Shown here piece after piece: positions 57,301 to 64,000 of a stretch of 64,000 bases of DNA. The DNA comes from Haematobia irritans (lineage: Eukaryota; Arthropoda; Insecta; Diptera; Muscidae): NCBI RefSeq assembly GCF_050003625.1, contig NC_134397.1, positions 147,807,526 to 147,871,525 of the forward strand, given 5' to 3'. The notes beneath the pieces are model-generated. The model saw only the letters and a list, made by a program, of their open reading frames with translations, was not told the DNA's origin and made no database searches. Position 1 is the first letter of the stretch. Each line of letters starts with the position of its first letter. The position numbers and the translations under genes are program-made.

Positions 57301-60300
57301 CAATTTTTTTGGGGTGGTCACGAATTAAAGTCCTTTTCGCTCTAGGACGCATATTTAAGGAGATATGGGCAAAAGAAGTTTTTCATATAAAAATTTCAAT
57401 GTTTTTAGGTTTTGGGTGGATTTTTCAATTTTTTGGGGGTGGTCACGAATTAAAGTCCTTTTCGCTCTAGGACGCATATTTAAGGAGATATGGGCAAAAG
57501 AAGTTTTTCATATACAAATTTCAATTTTTTTAGGTTTTGGGTGAATTTTTCAATTTTTTGGGGGTGGTCACGAATTAAAGTCCTTTTCGCTCTAGGACGC
57601 ATATTTAAGGAGATATTGGCAAAAAAAGTTTTTCGTATAAAAATTAAAATTTTTTTAGGTTTTGGGTGGTTATGAATTAAAGTCCCTTTCGCTCTAGGAC
57701 ACTTAGTTTAGGAGATATGGGCAAAAGAAGTTTTTCATATAAAAATATTAATTTTTTTAGGTTTTAGGTGGATTTTTCAATTTTTTGGGGGTGGTCACGA
57801 ATTAAAGTCCTTTTCGCTCTAGGACGCATATTTAAGGAGATATGGGCAAAAGAAGTTTTTCATATACAAATTTCAATTTTTTTAGGTTTTAGGTGGATTT
57901 TTCAATTTTTTTGGGGTGGTCACGAATTAAAGTCCTTTTCGCTCTAGGACGCTTAGTTTAGGAGATATGGGCAAAAGAAGTTTTTCATATAAAAATTTTA
58001 ATTTTTTTAGGTTTTAGGTGGATTTTTCAATTTTTTGGGGGTGGTCACGAATTAAAGTCCTTTTCGCTCTAGGACGCATATTTAAGGAGATATGGGTAAA
58101 AGAAGTTTTTCATATACAAATTTCAATTTTTTTAGGTTTTGGGTGGATTTTTCAATTTTTTTGGGGTGGTCACGAATTAAAGTCCTTTTCGCTCTAGGAC
58201 GCATATTTAAGGAGATATGGGCAAAAGAAGTTTTTCATATAAAAATTTCAATTTTTTTAGGACACTTAGTGTTGGTCACGAATTAAAGTCCTTTTCGCTC
58301 TAGGACGCTTAGTTTAGGAGATATGGGCAAAAGAAGTTTTTCATATAAAAATTTTAATTTTTTTAGGTTTTAGGTGGATTTTTCAATTTTTTGGGGGTGG
58401 TCACGAATTAAAGTCCTTTTCGCTCTAGGACGCATATTTAAGGAGATATGGGCAAAAGAAGTTTTTCATATACAAATTTCAATTTTTTTAGGTTTTGGGT
58501 GGATTTTTCAATTTTTTTGGGGTGGTCACGAATTAAAGTCCTTTTCGCTCTAGGACGCATATTTAAGGAGATATGGGCAAAAGAAGTTTTTCATATAAAA
58601 ATTTCAATGTTTTTAGGTTTTGGGTGGATTTTTCAATTTTTTGGGGGTGGTCACGAATTAAAGTCCTTTTCGCTCTAGGACGCATATTTAAGGAGATATG
58701 GGCAAAAGAAGTTTTTCATATAAAAATTTCAATTTTTTAGGTTTTGGGTGGATTTTTCAATTTCTTGGGGGTGGACAAAATAAAGTCCTTTTCGCTCTAG
58801 GACGCTTAGTTTAGGAGATATGGGCACAAGAAGTTCTTCATATAAAAATTTCAATTTTTTAGGGTTTGGGTGGATTTTTAAATTTGTTGGTGGTGGTCAC
58901 GAATTAAAGACCTTTTCGCTCTAGGACGCATATTTAAGGAGATATTGGCAAAAAAAGTTTTTCGTATAAAAATTTAAATTTTTTTAGGTTTTGGGTGGAT
59001 TTTTCAATTTGTTTTGGGTGGTTATGAATTAAAGTCCCTTTCGCTCTAGGACACTTAGGTTAGGAGATATGGGCAAAAGAAGTTTTTCATATAAAAAATT
59101 AAATTATTTTAGGTTTTGGGTGGATTTTTCAATTTTTTGTGTTGGTCACGAATTAAAGTCCTTTTCACTCTAGGACGCTTAGTTTAGGAGATATGGGCAA
59201 AAGAAGTTTTTCATATAAAAATTTTAATTTTTTTAGGTTTTAGGTGGATTTTTAAATTTTTTGGGGGTGGTCACGAATTAAAGTCCTTTTCGCTCTAGGA
59301 CGCATATTTAAGGAGATATGGGCAAAAGAAGTTTTTCATATAAAAATTTCAATTTTTTTAAGTTTTGGGTGAATTTTTCAATTTTTTGGGGGTGGTCACT
59401 AATTAAAGTCCTTTTCGCTCTAGGACGCTTAGTTTAGGAGATATGGGCAAAAGAAGTTTTTCATATAAAAATTTCAATTTTTTAGGTTTTGGGTGAATTT
59501 TTCAATTTTTTTGGGGTGGCCACGAATTAAAGTCCTTTTCGCTCTAGGACGCATATTTAAGGAGATATGGGCAAAAGAAGTTTTTCATATAAAAATTTCA
59601 ATTTTTTTAGGTTTTGGGTGAATTTTTCAATTTTTTGGGGGTGGTCACGAATTAAAGTCCTTTTCGCTCTAGGACGCATATTTAAGGAGATATGGGCAAA
59701 AGAAGTTTTTCATATAAAAATTTCAATTTTTTTAGGTTTTGGGTGAATTTTTCAATTTTTTGGGGGTGGTCACGAATTAAAGTCCTTTTCGCTCTAGGAC
59801 GCATATTTAAGGAGATATGGGCACAAGAAGTTTTTCATATAAAAATTTTAATTTTTTTAGGTTTTGGGTGGATTTTTCAATTTTTTGGGGGTGGTCACGA
59901 ATTAAAGTCCTTTTCGCTCTAGGACGCATATTTAAGGAGATATGGGCAAAAGAAGTTTTTCATATAAAAATTTCAATTTTTTTAAGTTTTGGGTGAATTT
60001 TTCAATTTTTTGGGGGTGGTCACGAATTAAAGTCCTTTTCGCTCTAGGACGCTTAGTTTAGGAGATATGGGCAAAAGAAGTTTTTCATATAAAAATTTCA
60101 TTTTTTTAGGTTTTGGGTGAATTTTTAAATTTTTTGGGGGTGGTCACGAATTAAAGTCCTTTTCGCTCTAGGACGCATATTTAAGGAGATATGGGCAAAA
60201 GAAGTTTTGCATATAAAAATTTCAATTATTTTAGGTTTTGGGTGAATTTTTCAATTTTTTGGGGGTGGTCACGAAGTAAAGTCCTTTTCGCTCTAGGACG

Positions 60301-63300
60301 CATATTTAAGGAGATATTAGCAAAAGAAGTTTTTCATATAAAAATTTCAATTTTTTTAGGTTTTGGGTGAATTTTTCAATTTTTTGGGGGTGGTCACGAA
60401 TTAAAGTCCTTTTCGCTCTAGGACGCATATTTAAGGAGATATGGGCAAAAGAAGTTTTTCATATAAAAATTTCAATTTTTTTAGGTTTTGGGTGGATTTT
60501 TCAATTTTTTGGGGGTGGTCACGAATTAAAGTCCTTTTCGCTCTAGGACGCATATTTAAGGAGACATGGACAAAAGAAGTTTTTCATATAAAAATTTCAA
60601 TTTTTTTAGGTTTTGGGTGGATTTTTCAATTTTTTGGGGGTGGTCACGAATTAAAGTCCTTTTCGCTCTAGGACGCATATTTAAGGAGATATGGGCAAAA
60701 GAAGTTTTTCATATAAAAATTTCAATTTTTTTAAGTTTTGGGTGAATTTTTCAATTTTTTGGGGGTGGTCACTAATTAAAGTCCTTTTCGCTCTAGGACG
60801 CTTAGTTTAAGAGATATGGGCAAAAGAAGTTTTTCATATAAAAATTTCAATTTTTTAGGTTTTGGGTGAATTTTTCAATTTTTTTGGGGTGGCCACGAAT
60901 TAAAGTCATTTTCGCTCTAGGACGCATATTTAAGGAGATATGGGCAAAAGAAGTTTTTCATATAAAAATTTCAATTTTTTTAGGTTTTGGGTGAATTTTT
61001 CAATTTTTTGGGGGTGGTCACGAATTAAAGTCCTTTTCGCTCTAGGACGCATATTTAAGGAGATATGGGCAAAAGAAGTTTTTCATATAAAAATTTCAAT
61101 TTTTTTAGGTTTTGGGTGAATTTTTCAATTTTTTGGGGGTGGTCACGAATTAAAGTCCTTTTCGCTCTAGGACGCATATTTAAGGAGATATGGGCAAAAG
61201 AAGTTTTTCATATAAAAATTTTAATTTTTTTAGGTTTTGGGTGGATTTTTCAATTTTTTGGGGGTGGTCACGAATTAAAGTCCTTTTCGCTCTAGGACGC
61301 ATATTTAAGGAGATATGGGCAAAAGAAGTTTTTCATATAAAAATTTCAATTTTTTTAGGTTTTGGGTGAATTTTTCAATTTTTTGGGGGTGGTCACGAAT
61401 TAAAGTCCTTTTCGCTCTAGGACGCTTAGTTTAGGAGATATGGGCAAAAGAAGTTTTTCATATAAAAATTTCATTTTTTTAGGTTTTGGGTGAATTTTTC
61501 AATTTTTTGGGGGTTGTCACGAATTAAAGTCCTTTTCGCTCTAGGACGCATATTTAAGGAGATATGGGCAAAAGAAGTTTTGCATATAAAAATTTCAATT
61601 ATTTTAGGTTTTGGGTGAATTTTTCAATTTTTTGGGGGTGGTCACGAAGTAAAGTCCTTTTCGCTCTAGGACGCATATTTAAGGAGATATGGGCAAAAGA
61701 AGTTTTTCATATAAAAATTTCAATTTTTTTAGGTTTTGGGTGAATTTTTCAATTTTTTGGGGGTGGTCACGAATTAAAGTCCTTTTCGCTCTAGGACGCA
61801 TATTTAAGGAGATATGGGCAAAAGAAGTTTTTCATATAAAAATTTCAATTTTTTTAGGTTTTGGGTGGATTTTTCAATTTTTTGGGGGTGGTCACGAATT
61901 AAAGTCCTTTTCGCTCTAGGACGCATATTTAAGGAGACATGGACAAAAGAAGTTTTTCATATAAAAATTTCAATTTTTTTAGGTTTTGGGTGGATTTTTC
62001 AATTTTTTGGGGGTGGTCACGAATTAAAGTCCTTTTCGCTCTAGGACGCATATTTAAGGAGATATGGGCAAAAGAAGTTTTTCATATAAAAATTTCAATC
62101 TTTTTAGGTTTTGGGTGGATTTTTCAATTTTTTGTGGGTGGTCACGAATTAAAGTCCTTTTCGCTCTAGGACGCATATTTAAGGAGATATGGGCAAAAGA
62201 AGTTTTTCATATAAAAATTTAAATTTTTTTACGTTTTTGGTGGATTTTTCAATTTTTTGGGGTGGGCACGAATTAAAGTCCTTTTCGCTCTAGGACGCAT
62301 ATTTAAGGAGATATGGGCAAAAGAAGTTTTTCATATAAAAATTTAAATTTTTTTAGGTTTTGGGTGGATTTTTCAATTTTTTGGGGGTGGTCACGAATTA
62401 AAGTCCTTTTCGCTCTAGGACGCTTAGTTTAGGAGATATGGGCAAAAGAAGTTTTTCGTATAAAAATTTCAATTTTTTTTAGGTTTTGGGTGGATTTTTC
62501 AATTTTTGGGGGGTGGTCACGAATTAAAGTCCTTTTTAAGGAGATATGGGCAAAAGAAGTTTTTCATATAAAAATTTCAATTTTTTTAGGTTTTGGGTGA
62601 ATTTTTTCAATTTTTTGGGGGTGGCCACGAATTAAAGTCCTTTTCGCTCTAGGACGCATATTTAAGGAGATATGGGCAAAAGAAGTTTTTCATACAAAAA
62701 TTTCAATTTTTTTAGGTTTTGGGTGGATTTTTCAATTTTTTGTGGTGGTCACGAATTAAAGTCCTTTTTGCTCTAGGACGCATATTTAAGGAGATATGGG
62801 CAAAAGAAGTTTTTCATATAAAAATTTCAATTATTTTAGGTTTTGGGTGAATTTTTCAATTTTTTGGGGGTGGTCACGAATTAAAGTCCTTTTCGCTCTA
62901 GGACGCTTAGTTTAGGAGATATGGGCAAAAGAAGTTTTTCATATAAAAATTTCAATTTTTTTGGTTTTGGGTGGATTTTTCAATTTTTTGGGGGTGGTCA
63001 CGAATTAAAGTCCTTTTCGCTCTAGGACGCATATTTAAGGAGATATGGGCAAAAGAAGTTTTTCATATAAAAATTTCAATTTTTTAGGTTTTGGGTGGAT
63101 TTTTCAATTTCTTGGGGGTGGACAAAATAAAGTCCTTTTCGCTCTAGGACGCTTAGTTTAGGAGATATGGGCACAAGAAGTTCTTCATATAAAAATTTCA
63201 ATTTTTTAGGGTTTGGGTGGATTTTTAAATTTGTTGGTGGTGGTCACGAATTAAAGACCTTTTCGCTCTAGGACGCATATTTAAGGAGATATTGGCAAAA

Positions 63301-64000
63301 AAAGTTTTTCGTATAAAAATTTAAATTTTTTTAGGTTTTGGGTGGATTTTTCAATTTGTTTTGGGTGGTTATGAATTAAAGTCCCTTTCGCTCTAGGACA
63401 CTTAGGTTAGGAGATATGGGCAAAAGAAGTTTTTCATATAAAAAATTAAATTTTTTTAGGTTTTGGGTGGATTTTTCAATTTTTTGTGTTGGTCACGAAT
63501 TAAAGTCCTTTTCACTCTAGGACGCTTAGTTTAGGAGATATGGGCAAAAGAAGTTTTTCATATAAAAATTTTAATTTTTTTAGGTTTTAGGTGGATTTTT
63601 AAATTTTTTGGGGGTGGTCACGAATTAAAGTCCTTTTCGCTCTAGGACGCATATTTAAGGAGATATGGGCAAAAGAAGTTTTTCATATAAAAATTTCAAT
63701 TTTTTTAAGTTTTGGGTGAATTTTTCAATTTTTTGGGGGTGGTCACTAATTAAAGTCCTTTTCGCTCTAGGACGCTTAGTTTAGGAGATATGGGCAAAAG
63801 AAGTTTTTCATATAAAAATTTCAATTTTTTAGGTTTTGGGTGAATTTTTCAATTTTTTTGGGGTGGCCACGAATTAAAGTCCTTTTCGCTCTAGGACGCA
63901 TATTTAAGGAGATATGGGCAAAAGAAGTTTTTCATATAAAAATTTCAATTTTTTTAGGTTTTGGGTGAATTTTTCAATTTTTTGGGGGTGGTCACGAATT
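54335..64000. repeat. 125-bp satellite array, right block (about 77 monomers, continues beyond window)
   Basis: Neighbouring monomers align with a 125-bp shift (for example ggagatatgggcaaaagaag at about 61,683, 61,808 and 62,058, with a variant at 61,933). Two monomer types alternate irregularly: one with gacgcatatttaaggagata and one with gacgcttagtttaggagata. The minus strand is T-poor and A-rich over the same intervals. Repeated 61-76-codon frames starting MGKRSFSY are by-products, because 125 is not a multiple of three and each frame closes within two monomers. Confidence 0.96.
59275..62040. repeat. Higher-order satellite repeat: two tandem 11-monomer blocks of 1,373 bp
   Basis: Private variants recur at a constant shift of 1,373 bp: cactaattaaag at 59,397 and 60,770, ttttgcatataaaa at 60,206 and 61,579, and gagacatggacaaaag at 60,561 and 61,934. 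1,373 is 11 monomers of about 125 bp. Outside these limits the variants no longer match, so only two copies are present here. Confidence 0.88.

Noticed and set aside
48772..62169. Repeated MGKRSFSY-type open frames of 61-76 codons in the satellite
   Set aside because: They recur once per monomer or so, run through tandem non-coding repeats and close because 125 is not divisible by three.

Overview
The window looks like nuclear DNA of a higher (calyptrate, muscid-like) fly that is almost entirely repetitive. It is AT-rich, has no credible single-copy host gene, no bacterial-type gene organisation and no functional tRNA or rRNA gene. The clade assignment is inference. It rests on two irritans-type (Himar1-like) mariners, first described from the horn fly, on dipteran mini-me/DINE-like Helitron-related elements, and on jockey-type and RNase H-bearing LINEs. 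Haematobia, Stomoxys or Musca relatives are the obvious candidates, but the species cannot be fixed from the sequence alone.

Layout. About 1-33,900 is a mosaic of Helitron-related elements. These carry subterminal inverted repeats, a 3' hairpin, a GTCY microsatellite, a conserved core and internal 153-bp tandem repeats. Among them lie tRNA-derived SINEs, MITEs, 30-bp palindromic arrays and AT-rich dispersed repeats. One SINE (15,051-18,820) is split by a small MITE and by a 3-kb DNA element, which itself holds a 5'-truncated LINE. About 33,980-36,532 is a decayed Himar1-like mariner with a hAT-type MITE inside it. About 36,606-41,899 is a second nest: a SINE split by a jockey-like LINE, itself split by two related TA-flanked elements (one carrying another hAT MITE) and a long-TIR MITE. 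At 43,617-44,820 is a second mariner with intact terminal repeats and a nearly readable but broken transposase, between two inverted copies of a sequence found at the satellite edge.

From about 45,701 to the window end runs a 125-bp satellite array (roughly 105 monomers). It is interrupted at 49,378-54,334 by a near full-length LINE on the minus strand, with ORF1, an AP endonuclease, a reverse transcriptase, RNase H and a 12-bp target-site duplication. Higher-order structure is visible: a tandem 11-monomer block of 1,373 bp, and a repeat displaced by 4,347 bp that continues past the right edge.

How the parts relate. The RNase H LINE and the SINE share the same 3' tail of about 75 bp, which suggests the LINE machinery mobilises the SINE. 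All transposase and LINE reading frames seen here carry disabling changes, so the copies are remnants. The two RNase H LINE copies nevertheless differ little over the region they share, so activity was recent. Target-site duplications and empty-site comparisons give a relative order of insertion in several nests.
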